Shown here: one piece after another, positions 23,601 to 36,300 of the stretch
Numbering within the stretch: position 1 is the stretch's first letter
How the letters are laid out: every line of letters begins with the position of its first letter
From: Halictus rubicundus
Lineage: Eukaryota; Arthropoda; Insecta; Hymenoptera; Halictidae
Direction: 5' to 3'
Length of the DNA: 64,000 nt
NCBI RefSeq assembly: GCF_050948215.1
Contig: NC_135165.1
Coordinates: forward strand, 1,600,501-1,664,500
Notes under the pieces: generated by a model
What the model was told of the DNA's origin: nothing
What the model saw: the letters and a program-made list of their open reading frames with translations, nothing else
The model's database searches: none
Position numbers and translations under genes: made by a program

Positions 23601-26362
23601 TCGTGACCAACCAATTCTACTTCCTGCATAAACATGCGAGCCCGACGCCATACGACGGATCTTTAAACTTGATTTTCTCGAAAATGAGGCATGAGACGAG
23701 AAAATGTTATTGCTTCTTTTCAATTTATATTTACATGTAGAATCAGAATTATTCGGCTGCACCCTGTATAATCGCTTTACTTTCTGTCCGCTTCATTTTG
23801 CAAAAATATGAAACGGAGCTAATCGTCCAATTTTCATCGATTCTTATTGATCTCGATCCAAAGACCGAGAGAGGTCGAAAAATAATTTCCGATTCTGCGA
23901 AGGTGACGAACGACGGGGTGATGAACGCGACAGCGGTGAAGAGCTACAGGGTGGTCACGGTGATCCACCCTCCCTTCGTCATGTTCGACGAGAAGAAGAA
24001 GGAGTACTACGGGTTCTGCATCGATCTGCTGAACGAGATCAAGGAGACGGTCAGGTTCCAGTACGAGATCCGCGAGACGGAGGACGGGCTGTACGGGAAC
24101 CTGAGCCCGAACGGCACCTGGAACGGTACGTCGTGGTGTTTCCCTTCAATTAAAATTAACACTTAAGACCAATTAGAACGTACGCCGACTCCCAACGTTA
24201 AAAATGCAACGTCCCCTACAGGTATGATGAAGGAGCTGATCACGAAGCGAGCGGACATCGCGTTAGGCTCGCTCTGGGTGACCGCGGAGCGCGAAAGAGT
24301 GGTGGACTTCACGGTGCCGTTCTACGATCTGGTCGGTCTGTCGATCATGATGCTGAAGACGAAGACCTCCACCTCCCTCTTCAAGTTCCTGACGGTGCTC
24401 GAGAACGAGGTCTGGTTCTGCATATTGGCCGCCTACCTGTTCACCAGCGTCCTCCTCTGGATGTTCGACAGGTGGTCGCCGTACAGTTATCAGAACAACC
24501 GGGAGAAGTACAAGGAGGACGAGGAGAAGAGGGAGTTTAATCTGAGGGAGTGCTTCTGGTTCTGCATGACCTCGTTGACGCCTCAGGGGGGCGGAGAAGC
24601 GCCGAAGAACCTGTCCGGCAGACTGGTGGCCGCGACGTGGTGGCTCTTCGGGTTCATCATCATCGCCTCTTACACCGCGAACCTGGCTGCGTTCCTCACC
24701 GTCTCCAGGCTCGAGATTCCCATCGAGACCCTCGAGGACCTCAGCAAACAGTACAAGATACAGTACGCGCCGATCGTCAACTCCTCGGCGTACACGTACT
24801 TCAAGAGGATGGCCGCCATCGAGTGGAAGTTCTACGAGTGAGTCTCCGTTCAATTACCGAGAAAAGAAATCATTAAATTACTAAGGAAAGAAATACATTT
24901 GCCCTGCTAGGGTTAGAAGTTCAACACTTTGAACGCCAAACTGGAAACCCGAAAAATTCCATAAAATCAAAGTAAGTTATTTAACCCTTAAATGCACGAG
25001 TGGGGTCCGCAAAGAACCCCGGCGTTGGATTTTGTGTTAACATTTTTAGCCCCGCCATTTTTAGTTTACAGAAATTTTACAGTTCTACAGAAAGTTTACA
25101 GAAATAAATTGTTGCTGTAATCAAAGTTAGCAAGGAATTAGGTAAGTGGACCCCATGTATGCATTCATGTTCCTAATATTTAGTTTACCGATGCACTTAA
25201 GGGTTAATGAAATAAAAATGGCAAAGAATTAAATGTACGATACCGAGTGATCCTCCAACTTTCTTGCATGTTACAGATCCTAATTGAGTTTAGTACAATG
25301 ATTAGATCAACGTAGAAATTCATTTTAAAACCCGCACAAATAATTCCGTCAGCCACATATATGGCTGACGTGGCGTTCAACGTGTTAATGAAAATAGGAG
25401 TCTAGGTTTTATTTCGGTCAGCCCGGAAACTTTTCAAACGCTCGCCTCGTCCAGTTGTAGTTCCGGCTTGGGACTGTAAGTTTGATCGAACGCTGAGATT
25501 ATGTGCGCTCGCAGAATCTGGAGGGAGATGAGCCTGAACGACAGCCTGTCGGACGTGGAGAGAGCGGATCTGGCGGTCTGGGACTACCCGGTGAGCGACA
25601 AGTACACGAAGATGTTGCAAGCGATGGAGGAAGCCGGGTTCCCGGCCTCCACCGAGGAGGCTTTGCAGCGGGTTCGACGTACGAATTCGAACAACGAGTT
25701 CGCCTACATAGAAGACTCGACGACCATCAAGTACCTCACCATGACGAACTGCGATCTGGTCCAAGTGGGCGAGGACTTCTCGAGGAAACCGTACGCGATC
25801 GCGGTGCAGCAGGGATCGCCGTTGAAGGACCAGTTCAACAACGCGTACGTAAACCCGTCGATGCACAGCCCGCCTCGGGGATTTATTTCTCCTCGAGGCG
25901 TTCGAGGATTCGCCATTTTGCTTTCGAGAGGCTGCCTCTACACTCGCTTTCCAACTGAACTTTTCTAAAATTGCCACTGATCGGAAATTGTATGAAGTTT
26001 CTGTTTTCCAACGTGACAGGATTCTGATACTGCTGAACAAGAGGAAGCTGGAGAAGCTGAAGGACAAATGGTGGAAGAGGAACCCGGAGAAGAAGGACTG
26101 CGACGCGGAGAACAGCCAGAGCGACGGGATCAGCATCCACAATATCGGAGGCGTGTTCGTCGTGATATTCCTCGGGATTACCTTCGCTTGTCTGACGCTG
26201 GTCATCGAGTACTGGTACTATCGACACCGCGCGAACATCACCAAGATCAACCGGAGCAGCCCGCACAAGGGCAAAGTCACCAAGGTCAAGCCGCTCAGGT
26301 TCCACCTGCAACCTCCGCCGGCTCACAGCTTTCAGGCCGCGCAGTTCAGATCGAGATTCTGA
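20606..26362 (+). CDS. Ir25a: Ionotropic receptor co-receptor Ir25a
   Basis: Exons 20606-20735, 20880-22018, 23903-24125, 24222-24837, 25515-25844 and 26020-26362 join in phase to 926 residues, the usual Ir25a length. Ir25a is the broadly used co-receptor of olfactory, gustatory, thermo- and hygrosensory ionotropic receptors, in dendritic cilia of sensory neurons. A signal peptide opens the protein (MKLFVLAALCGFLGLC). The amino-terminal domain fills most of exon 2, which starts FIVNDEDNE. Ligand-site Arg (AERERVVDF) and Asp (AYIEDSTT) are kept. Channel features are M1 (VWFCILAAYLFTSVLL), pore loop (TSLTPQGGGEAPKN), gate SYTANLAAF, and M4 (GGVFVVIFLGITFACLTLVI). The S2 co-receptor loop keeps the sequon NDS. 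The protein ends in RF, as I recall for Drosophila. Exon 2 ends in a GC donor (CAG/GCAAGTT). I chose ATG 20606 because it opens the signal peptide. A possible poly(A) signal AATAAA lies at 27253. Confidence 0.95.
24981..25207. repeat. TTAA-type MITE, TTAACCCTTAAATGCAC family
   Basis: It starts TTAACCCTTAAATGCACG, followed by AGTGGGGTCC, and ends with GATGCACTTAAGGGTTAA, with TGGACCCCAT inside the right end. Ends are inverted and carry TTAA. It lies in an Ir25a intron and is a third family of the same type. Confidence 0.75.
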
Positions 26363-26498
26363 GATCTTCGCCGACCGCGTCGCAAAACAATGTACATACT
26401 AAACGACGTCGCTGTTCGAACAAAGCTCTGAGCAATTGTCACGATACAAAAATGAGAAACACTGTGGGACCAAACGACTGCGTACTTGTTTCTAATGG

Positions 26499-27160
26499 CG
26501 GAACAGCGTACGATAGAATGATAGAACAACAGATCTATAATCTATCTGAAGCCAATTCGATGCTGCATCACCCCTCTTATGACAAATTTGTTGCGTCTCG
26601 AATGCTTTTCTTGAATTCATTTATAGCCTCGGAACAATTTTGGATTTTAGCGGATCTAGGATAGAATGGCAGACAGAATAACAGATCTATATTCTATCTA
26701 GCGCCAACATGACACTCTGGCTGTTCTTACCAGACATTGTTCTATCCAAAAAGCTACTTCCGGGGGTTAAGACAAATTCTTGCGTCTCGAAAGCTTTTCT
26801 TGTATTCATAGGGCTGCAATAGCCTCGGAACAATTTTGGATTTTAGCAGATCTAGGATAGAATGGCAGACAGAATAACAGATCTATATTCTATCTAGCGC
26901 CAACATGACACTCTGGCTGTTCTTACCAGACATTGTTCTATCCAAAAAGCTACTTCCCGGGGTTAAGACAAATTGTTGCGTCTCGAAAGCTTTTCTTGAA
27001 TTCATTGAGCTTTATAGCCTCGGAACAATTTTGGATTTTAACAGATCTAGGATAGAATGGCAGACAGAATAACAGATCTATATTCTATCTAGCGCCAATA
27101 TGGCACTCTGGCTGTTCGTACCAGACATTGTTCTATCCAAAATGTTATTTCCGAGGTTTA
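26499..27160. repeat. Tandem array, period about 196 bp
   Basis: GGAACAATTTTGGATTTTA recurs at 26631, 26827 and 27022. The following GATAGAATGGCAGACAGAAT and GCACTCTGGCTGTTC-type stretches are shared. A diverged partial copy precedes them at about 26499-26630. The array starts about 140 bp after the Ir25a stop and could lie in its 3' untranslated region. Confidence 0.9.
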
Positions 27161-27758
27161 TTGGACCAGATTTGGATCGGCTCTGGACGGATTGTCATGG
27201 ATTCTGGAGGGTGAGAATAAGACAGAAGAGGCGTTGATCGGGTACGGCAAATAATAAACGTCGTCAGCGTTTGCAATGCCTTTATTTGGTTACTCCCTTC
27301 GCGTACATGATTTCGCGCAGAGAACACATACTCTCCGATTTGTTCTTTCTATCCTCTGGCTTTCATTCCGTCGCTTGGCTGGCGCGGTCCGTTCGTCGTT
27401 TTCGTGAACGACCCACACGTTTGAAACGTGACTACTCCACATCATCAACATCCTCGCAAAACACACGCCTTCGCGTACTATATTCATCCTGGTACTCTCT
27501 TTTTTCTTTTTATATCGTTTGAAAGGCATTTTTCGTTCTCTAATAACGTTCCTTCGTTCGCGCCTCCATACGAACGGCGGGGGCGCGGGCGTTTCGTTTC
27601 CTCTCCTTCTCATTTATCTTTACTTTTCGGTTCTTTTAATTTATGCGTTTTTTTTTCTTTCGTTTTAATCCTGTTTCTCTCTCTTGTTCACGTGTACGTT
27701 CATATCTCTTTCCCTCTTTCTCACGCTCACTCTCTCCCTCTCTTTCTCTCTCTCCCTT

Positions 27759-27792
<34 letters not shown>

Positions 27793-28283
27793 GCACAGTT
27801 ATCCGATATATTTCCTCCGAGGGAGCACAGGAAAAGCATTGGATGCTGCTGGGGGCTCTCGGTTTCCATCGAAACACGGGATCCGGTGGATAAAAGGAGG
27901 GTGTGGGAAAAACGGGGACAATGGGGGCCATTAAATCTTCTAGGGAGTTAAATTATAATTAGGGGAAGATACAATTAAGATAATCCATTAATAATTACGA
28001 AAAGAAAACAACAAGAAAATAGAACAGTACTTCGACGATTGTTCTTTCTTTTTTTTTTTTACGGTTCGATAGTCGTGCGGCACTTTGTCGTCGTTTTTTT
28101 TTTTTTATTATTTTCTCTGCTTTTCTCTGTCTCATCCGTACTCGGTTTCTCGTAAGTACTCTCTGTCCTCGAATCTGGCCGCTTTCTGCATTTCGTTTTT
28201 TTTTTCTTCTCGATACGGCGCTCTTCGTTTTCTTCATTGAGAGGGATTTTTCTTCGCTACCGACGTTTCTACTTTCTCTCCTT

Positions 28284-28318
<35 letters not shown>

Positions 28319-28533
28319 ACTTCAGCCATTATAAATTTGCAATGCACCCAATGAGACTCGCACAGGACGTCTGTGCGTCGGATGAGAAACAGACAAAAGG
28401 AAAACTCTCTGCTCTGTACTACATCTCTAACAGAAAAATCAGCGCACTAATTTTTTTTTTTGCGTTTGTTTCTTTTTCTTTCTGCATACTCTCGCTCGTT
28501 CACTCTCTCTCTCTCTCTCTCTCTCCCGCTCTC

Positions 28534-28587
<54 letters not shown>

Positions 28588-31003
28588 TCTCTGTCTCTTT
28601 CGCTCTCGCTTTCGCTCACTCGCTTCCCACGAAAGTTCACGTAAAAGTATTCAACAAGCTACAAAAAAACGAAATCTCATGGACTACGTTCTCTCGATAC
28701 AATTCTTTTTTTTTTCGTTTTGAATTTTCTTTCTCGCTGGCGCGGCGGGCGTGCAGCACGCGCGCGCGCACACGCACTCGGTGTCTCTTCGTGGGTTTTT
28801 TTTTTTTGTTTAAACACTGGCGTAACATATACACTGTACGTTTTTTTTTTATACTTTGCTCCATTTCTTTTTTTTTTTCTCCTTTACTTGTCAAAGTGTT
28901 AATAATAATTATCTAAATGAACGTTTAATATTTCCCTTTCTCGTCTCGCTATCTTTCACTTTTCTTTTTTTTTTTTATTCTTTCCTCGCTTTGTTTCGTT
29001 CGACGACAACCGGGGGATACTTCTTTATTTATTTTTTTTTTGTCGTTTACTTTATTATTATTACTATTATTTATTATTATTATTTTATTTATTATTAATA
29101 GCGCCGTCTTGGATACATGCATAACAAATTCCACATGCCAAGAGGCCCCCCCCATCTGTGTCGTGTTCACGTTCTAAACGGTTTGCGTGTCTCCTCGCCA
29201 TTTTCGGGGAAAAAAAACATGTACATAGTTATTAAACCTTCGGATCTCCAGTCGTCAGAGCGTTCTTTTCATTATTAGTTTCGTTTGTTCGCTGTACTTG
29301 TTTCACGTATCTTTTTAGCTCGTGCGAGTGTGATTTTTAGAGTTGTTTACATTAAAGCAGCTCGTTATCTATCCGGCTCATAAGGTCAACGGACGCAAAG
29401 TCGTCAGAGGCTGGCATCCGAAGCTGCTACTGTGCCTTCTACCGAAAAAAACACATTAAACACGTTAAAGGATTCGTTGGAAACACGGCTCCCGGCTAAG
29501 TACTCGGACCGTATGTACACGCTACAACAAACGCTACGCTACGTCACGCTATCCCGAGAGGAAACTGGACTTCTCCGCAGTATCGCAAACCCAATGTAGA
29601 ATTTCCCACGGTTCAAGCGTAATCATCTTCGGGGATGATACTTTAATTTCGCCTACGCGTCGCCGCCACGTGCCACGCTATCGATTACGCATACATCATA
29701 CATGTGACACGTACGTGTACACCGGGTGTCACAATATTCGGAACGGTTCTCCGTGGAAAAGTAAGTGAAAAGTATAGAATGAAATGTTCTTTAAAAAAAA
29801 TCGAGCACAACCGCAGAGAATTCAGTCTCGCGTCAACAAATTTGATTCTATAAATTTCTCTCTTGCTTCTCCATCCTTTGTCTGATCGTGCCATAAACAC
29901 CGTGACACCCTGTGCGCACTGTATATACTTTCTCAAAGTTACAATAGAAACATGAACTTTTAAGGAGTCCTGCTCTACCAATTGGAAGAATTTAGTAAAA
30001 AAAAAAAAAGTAAAAAGAAAAGTGACTTGCACCTCGATCGTTTGAAGTAATGTAATGAAACGCCGAATAAAATTAAATCGTTCGTTTTTGTCCTAACGCG
30101 GGACAAAGCCAATTTAGTGTTCAAGGTCGTAGATCATGCGTAACTTCGTCTCCGGTCTGCAGAACGCACGGCGCCGTTGAAATTCTTGGCAGAACCTGTA
30201 GATAGCGCGACGATTGCTCGACGACATGACGCGAACGACCTTGAAATGTCATTTGTGCTTGTCCTTGATAAACTAAAGGTATCCGCTCGTTAACGTTTGC
30301 GAATCGAACCTAAAGGTTAAACGCTGTTTACCCGGCAAACAGATAAACTCGCCGAGATTCACGCTCAAACATAACAAAAAAAAAGAAAAAAATAATAATA
30401 ATAATAGAAGCATACTTCCGAAATTTCTACGACGTCCTAACGATTAACAAATATAAATTTTGCTTCGACTAATTAGCCAATCAGTCTTTGGTCTAGTAAT
30501 ACGCTCCGTACCAGCGACGGACATGTTGTTTCTTCTCGAATTCGTCGAAGGAACAACGTTCAACAATAAAAAGAAAACAAAACCTAGTCCATAGTTTCCC
30601 AACCGCGTCTAGCTCGCACAACCCCTGAGTTTTCAATTTTTCTTTTTTTCTCTTTCTGATTTCCCAGTCGAGCTGCGCGAGTAATTTTAGAACGCGTCAA
30701 AGCTTTACCTACCGGGAGCCAATTAAAAAAAGTTCGTTAACACCTTGCACTACGATTTTCTGCGGATCTACAATATAGTTAGACCTTTGTCGTTCAGCGT
30801 AAAAAGAGTTAGACAAACAAATTAAAAGAAAAAATCAAAATAAAAAGAAACTGAAATCGTAATGCCTCTAGATCTTCACATTGAGAAACTATGAGACCCA
30901 GCCGAGAAAGAAAACGGTCCAGAGCGTGTACAAAATTAAAAAACGAAAAAAAAAAAATTAAAAAAAAAAGCCGTGAACAACACCGTGAGTTCTCTATAGT
31001 TGA
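27161..31003. other. Intergenic region between convergent genes
   Basis: No coding exon is supported; long Ser/Leu or Arg/Glu frames here are translations of CT/GA repeats. AATAAA at 27253-27258 could end the Ir25a transcript. Runs of 8-13 T dominate the plus strand at about 27.65-29.05 kb, and runs of A dominate at about 29.2-31.0 kb. That pattern fits U-rich 3' ends arriving from both sides. Microsatellites (CT)n lie near 27735-27793, 28289-28316 and 28499-28592. Confidence 0.5.
28499..28592. repeat. (CT)n microsatellite
   Basis: Long CT run with a few interruptions. It is the longest of several in 27.7-28.6 kb. Confidence 0.95.
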
Positions 31004-33324
31004 TTACCTTTTCCTATCATTGTGCAGAGGTACGTTAGATCGTACCCAGCCCAGTTGACCCAATGCATAGCAATCTTTCTCGACTTTCTCCTCTTCGCGA
31101 ATAACAGTATCTTCTACTCCGACCGGAGTATAATGGAAATGATCCTGTTCGGAGAGAATTCTGCGTTTGACCGGAGATCGAATGGGCTCGGTTTGAACGC
31201 ACTTGTCACACTGACGCACCCTGAATTTCAACGTTAGATTCGACGATACCGGAGGAATCGGTGAGTCGCCCTCCCGGTACTCCATGTACGGGCTCTCACC
31301 GCCAGGAAGATACAACAAGTTCCCCGACTCGGATCGGCGATACGCGACCCGCTCTAAGGTATTGTTTACAGGAAACGTAGTCCCGTCGGCCCACTGACCG
31401 TCATCCTTTATCGGACGAAAGTGTGTGCGAGCGGAAGTGAGCAAATCCTCGTCCGGTTCTGGCAGGCTGTTCACCTTCAGATTTGAACGAGATTCTTTGC
31501 GTGTTCCTATGGGTGTTTTACGGGGTGCGACTGGAAAGAAGCAGCTACCTGTCTGAGGACTGTGGCCCAAGGCAGTCAAATTGCTGCCGAGCCCTTTCCA
31601 GCACCAAGATCCATCCATAGCTGAGTCGGACCAGTTTACGTTACTCTCTGAAATGTTAGAACATCACAGATACGTTTACTCATAACACGTTTAGCGCAGT
31701 GTCAGCGACTAACTTAGAAACACACGATAATATTTAACGAAAACGATAATGAAAGAGACACATTCGTAGCACGACACAGATATAGCGATCTACGTCTAAA
31801 CTTAGTGCGCATACCATTTACTTACATTTCCGTTAGATCTCTCCTATCCGTTAGATATATATATATATATACTTAAGTCAATATTACTATATCGAGATAC
31901 TCGTTAGATAGTGTGACTGCGGTTCCAAAGTACCAACCTGATTTATTCTTGTTACTACATTCGTCCGCGTAATCCTCGATGCTGATCAAGTCGATGTCCC
32001 ACGGAATGAGCGGCGAGTCGTCAACAATTGATTCCTGGTACGGTGTGTCAGTAGCGTAACCATTGTCCGAGGTGGATAAAGTAAAGATTGTCTCGGTAGT
32101 GTCTGTCGGCCAAAGAGGTCCTGAAGGAATAGAGAGAGTGGGAGCCGCCCAGATAGAAGCCGTATCCTGTGCATTGCCCGGTCCTGAATCCCATAGTGCC
32201 TCCAAGCTTTCGTTGAACTTTGCTTGCAACTGTGCCAACCTCAGCTGGTCCAACTCTAATTCTCGTTCCTTTTCACGTTCGCGCTCCATTGACTTGACAA
32301 ATCCAAAGCTTTCTTTTTCCTCCGATCTCCGTGGCTCGATACTCTAAAGAAAAATGTGTTTGAAATGTATTAGAATTTTTCATCACCCTCTACGACTACT
32401 ATAAAAAGCCTCTACCCGGAAATACTTACAATGGACATTTTAGTTTTCTTATTGCGAGTTTTATTATTGTTCTTGTTATTGTTATAGCTAACCCCGTTGA
32501 TTTTATTGTTACTGTTGTTGTTGTTGTTGTTGTTGTTCGAGATGTTATTGTTGTTGTTGTTTCCTAGACTTCTCTCCTTTCTCTGAGAAACTTTTTTTAG
32601 ACTTGTCGATTGCAAAGCAGGGAACGCTGCATAGTATCTGAGAGCCCTATCGCGAGGTGTCAGCGACTCTAAGCTTGTCTTGGTTTCGCCATCAGATTTC
32701 TTGGATTCGTCCTCTTTCTCGCTCGAGCCGCCTCCTTCCAAATCTCGTAGTTTCATGCATAACTCGTCGACCAGTGTTTCTACTCCACATTTCTACAATT
32801 GACACCAAATAAACAGATTTTACAGATAGATCTTAGAACAAAATGTTATTACTCGAGATAACTTTTGCCCAACTCTGTAGCGAGCCTAATTATCCGAACT
32901 CGATTATCTGAACGGCATTGTCCCCGGATCAGTTCGGATAAAGGGGGTCCCCTACTGTGCTGTATCGCAAACATAGATAAAGTTAGTTGATCCTCACATT
33001 ATCGGCAGCGCTTGTTAGACATTGCACAACAGCACGTCTCTGTTCCCTGTCCCCTTGCGTTGGCAGCTTGACTTTGGGTCGGGCACGTATGCGACGTCCT
33101 CCGTTCCTCCCTGTGCCCACAGCTTCTTCTGGAGGACTTAGGGCCGAGTCGGGGCGGCGCAGCAGGCTGAGCACAAACCGCGAGTACGCAATTGGGTCGA
33201 TTCCCAATTCGTCCAGGCGCGTCTCCAGCCACTGTCGCAACTCCTCCTCGGCCCTTGTGCCGAACACTTCACCTCCTCCAGGGGACGCCGCTATCCCGAC
33301 CAGATGCAGTGCCGGGTTCCTCAT
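31004..33324 (-). CDS. Unrecognised protein with helical N-terminus and poly-Asn tract
   Basis: Minus-strand exons 33324-32998, 32792-32430, 32343-31938 and 31647-31004 join in phase (0, 0, 1) to 579 residues. The ATG at 33324 follows an in-frame stop. Residues about 24-56 (LRQWLETRLDELGIDPIAYS...) resemble, from memory, the N-terminal helical domain of CCDC43, but the rest does not. Next come VETLVDELCMKLRDL, a Ser/Glu/Lys-rich stretch, LTPRDRALRYYAAFPALQ, and Asn-rich tracts near residues 180-220. A charged helix of Glu/Arg/Leu follows, probably a coiled coil, then LTPRD-unrelated acidic segments with IPWDIDLISIEDYADEC, and a C-terminal half rich in Pro and Ser. No signal peptide or membrane segment is seen. 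I do not recognise a function. The stop at 31004 is plausible, but AAAAGGTAATC there could also be read as a donor. Confidence 0.7.
32463..32570. repeat. Trinucleotide repeat coding for poly-Asn
   Basis: Interrupted GTT/ATT runs on the plus strand read as AAC/AAT codons in exon 2 of the minus-strand gene and encode Asn runs of up to eight residues. Codon mixing (AAC with AAT) suggests the run is not purely a recent slippage product. Confidence 0.85.
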
Positions 33325-36300
33325 TTCCTCTTATTAAAGTTCCTCCTGGACCCGAAAACTTTCACAGACTCAACTACCTCCAGGGTGATCATCTTCTCTT
33401 CTAAGAAAGGACAAACCGCTCGAAGAGATTCAAGATTTTCATGGTCTGGCATCATACAGTTTATCGCTGCTCAGGCTTCCTGGCGTAAGCCATGCCCTTT
33501 TGGAATTATTTCTGAATGTTTTGCAAGTATTGCAGCTAGCTTTGACAAGGATCAAAAGACACACTGATACCGGTGTGTGTCTGTGGTTCCCCCCTACAAA
33601 GGTAGTCACACCTGCAAGCCTCAACAGTGATAACCAATTAAGTTGAAGCGCAATTTAAAATGATCGATCATGGTGAAGGAAAACAAGAACTAGACTTACC
33701 TTTATAATAGAGTTACTGTATTATATTATTGTCCTTTAATGTTTCAATTTTACTGGATCCACCACCTTGACGTTTATTTGCTTGATAAATGTTAGATTGT
33801 TTTCTTCTTCTCTTAGTTACTTGTAATTTCTTCAGTTTAATTACATAGCCCACAATTGGTGGTAGTATTCCTTGAAATTTTAGTTACGTCGATTAGAAAT
33901 TATTTGGTTCTTGTGCACAGGTGGTGGATGTTTTGTAGTAATGAGGCTGGCAGGTCTTAGCGAAGGATAACAAGTTTAGTTTCCTTCCCATTTTGACGCT
34001 GAAATTACAGAATTTCATCCAGTTATTAACTAGTATAATAAACGTAGTAAATAAATATGATTTCATTCCCTTTCGTTTATTTGCAAAATCCAAAAAATAT
34101 AATTGAACTTTGTATCAATAATTGCAATTTAAATGTTACGTCTCTTCAGTGATCAATTGATTGTGTAAAACGTTTATCTGTCATTATGCAACTTTAATTA
34201 GACATTAGTGCCAATTCATTAACAACAATAGATACATTGTACTAAACGAAAGCAGAACACAAAAACAAAATATAGAATGGTACACAATGTATAGTATAAC
34301 AAAACTATAATTCAAATTGGTTCACTAGGAAACGCTAGTTAGTATCTAGTGATAACATTCAATGTTGTCAAACGCATACAACAGTGGCACGCGAACTCAA
34401 AGCAGAATGTGTTATAGATATTACAGCTGACTATAATCACCTTATGACTAATGTTAGTTTCAGATAACACATTGGGATAATCATAGACTACCTTTAGTCA
34501 TTAGGCTAACATCGTACAAATCGCGTTACGAAACGTCATCGACAATGAGGGTTCGTGACAGCGATATCTAACCATAGAAAAAAATCGATTTTCTAATTCA
34601 AAATCAAATTCTGCCCGTTGAAACCGCCAAAAATTCGATTAATCGCAGATTGCCATTGCTCATTACGTTAACATAAATCATCGGACAACGTCGTGTTACG
34701 AAACGTCATTGAGAATGAGGCTTCGTGACAGCGGTGTATCATCGTCAAACAAAAAATCAATTTAACAATTCAAAATCAAATTCTGCTCTCTGGAGAGCGC
34801 TAAAAATTCATTCCGACCTGTGTGTCTGGCAATTTCGAACGTCCGCGAACTTTGTGCGGCAACGCGTGTTCGTCGCGAATCTTTTTGCGCATAATATAAG
34901 ACGCAGTTGGAAACGTGCGTTTACGTTAGAGGCTGTTAAGTCACGTTGCACGAACAGTGGATCTAAGAGCACATATTCCACGTCGTGGCTCAGGGGACGA
35001 GTTAGGGACATCGCATTCGATTACATGGGGCAAGATCAGCGGCGTGAAACGTTCGAGCACCGTTATCAAACGCTGTCAAAGTCGCTTATCGGCGGATTAC
35101 GCGGCTGCGAGAACGATCAAACGCGAAGGACACGGTTTTTCCTGTGGATTTTTCGTGAGAATCATCGGCCAGCTTTGTACGCTGGCTAGATGTTTCTCGG
35201 GCTGATGCACGAAAACAAACTGCAATTCCGAACGCGTTCCGCTGCACCAAGGCTGTCTATCTATATGGATTGTTGGCAGACGCATCGCTCCCGAGCAATG
35301 CAAATAACCTTGCCCGATTGCGCGATGCGTTTCGTCTGAGTCATAAGCTTTCGCCGTCGAGAACGTCCGACTGCGCGACATTGCGAAACAGAAACAAGTC
35401 AAGATTCGCGGGCTGTCAACGCGCGACAACCAAGACAATCATGTCCGTCGTCTGAATAAACGAGATTATTCGAATTTTGACGTACCTGCATGCCTCGAGA
35501 GATGATTTTCACCCCGGCCTCTTCTACACACCCCACTCACAGAAAAACATGGCGGCTACTGAAGCTTTCTTGCCCCTCCCCCTTTCGCTGATGCCAATTG
35601 GTCGGTTCTTGCACAAGATTCGAGTTGCGTTCCTAAAAGCATTTTTCTCTTGACCCGACTGTGTACGATTTCCATGTTGATTTCGAGTACAGGTTATCTA
35701 AAAAATGTTGTATTAGCATGAAAGGAGTGATTCCTGAGGTCATTTGAAGTAAATTTTCCTTTGCGAAAATGTTCTCCCGCGACATTGCCGAGAAAAACAC
35801 GGACCAATCGGAGCCGAGCAATTTCTGAGCCGATAAGGCAGGCAACAGTGGACGTAATCGTGTATGAGGTGTCCCATCTATGTTATTCATCGTTTATGAC
35901 GATTCTGACGCATCGGCAATTTAAAATCATAGACAAAAAATTGTAATATAGAATAATGTCCACACAAACCTATACAAGTCTATAATTCAATAGTGCGAAT
36001 CAAATCATTACAATAAAGGAGATTTTAACAACTGTTGCATTAGATAAATATATTTGTGTATTTCTAATTTGTCTATTTAAATAAATTTCTCTGCATATTT
36101 CAATACTGTAGATTAATAAATGAATTTGAATACCTCGTCTTATCGACTTTTGTATGTCATTATCTGTCTATTGTAATTATTATCTAGGCATGCCATTTGA
36201 CAATACGGTACTTTTTGCATGACTTCTACGATTTTATAGTGACGACGTATGTAAATCGTATAGAAAGAAAGTGAAAGAAAGAAACACGTAATGTGGTACC

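Noticed and set aside
27643..28644. Open frames rich in Ser/Leu or Arg/Glu in 27.6-28.7 kb, and similar ones at 9347-9740
   Set aside because: They are translations of (CT)n/(GA)n runs on either strand, open in several frames at once, with no domain or splice context.
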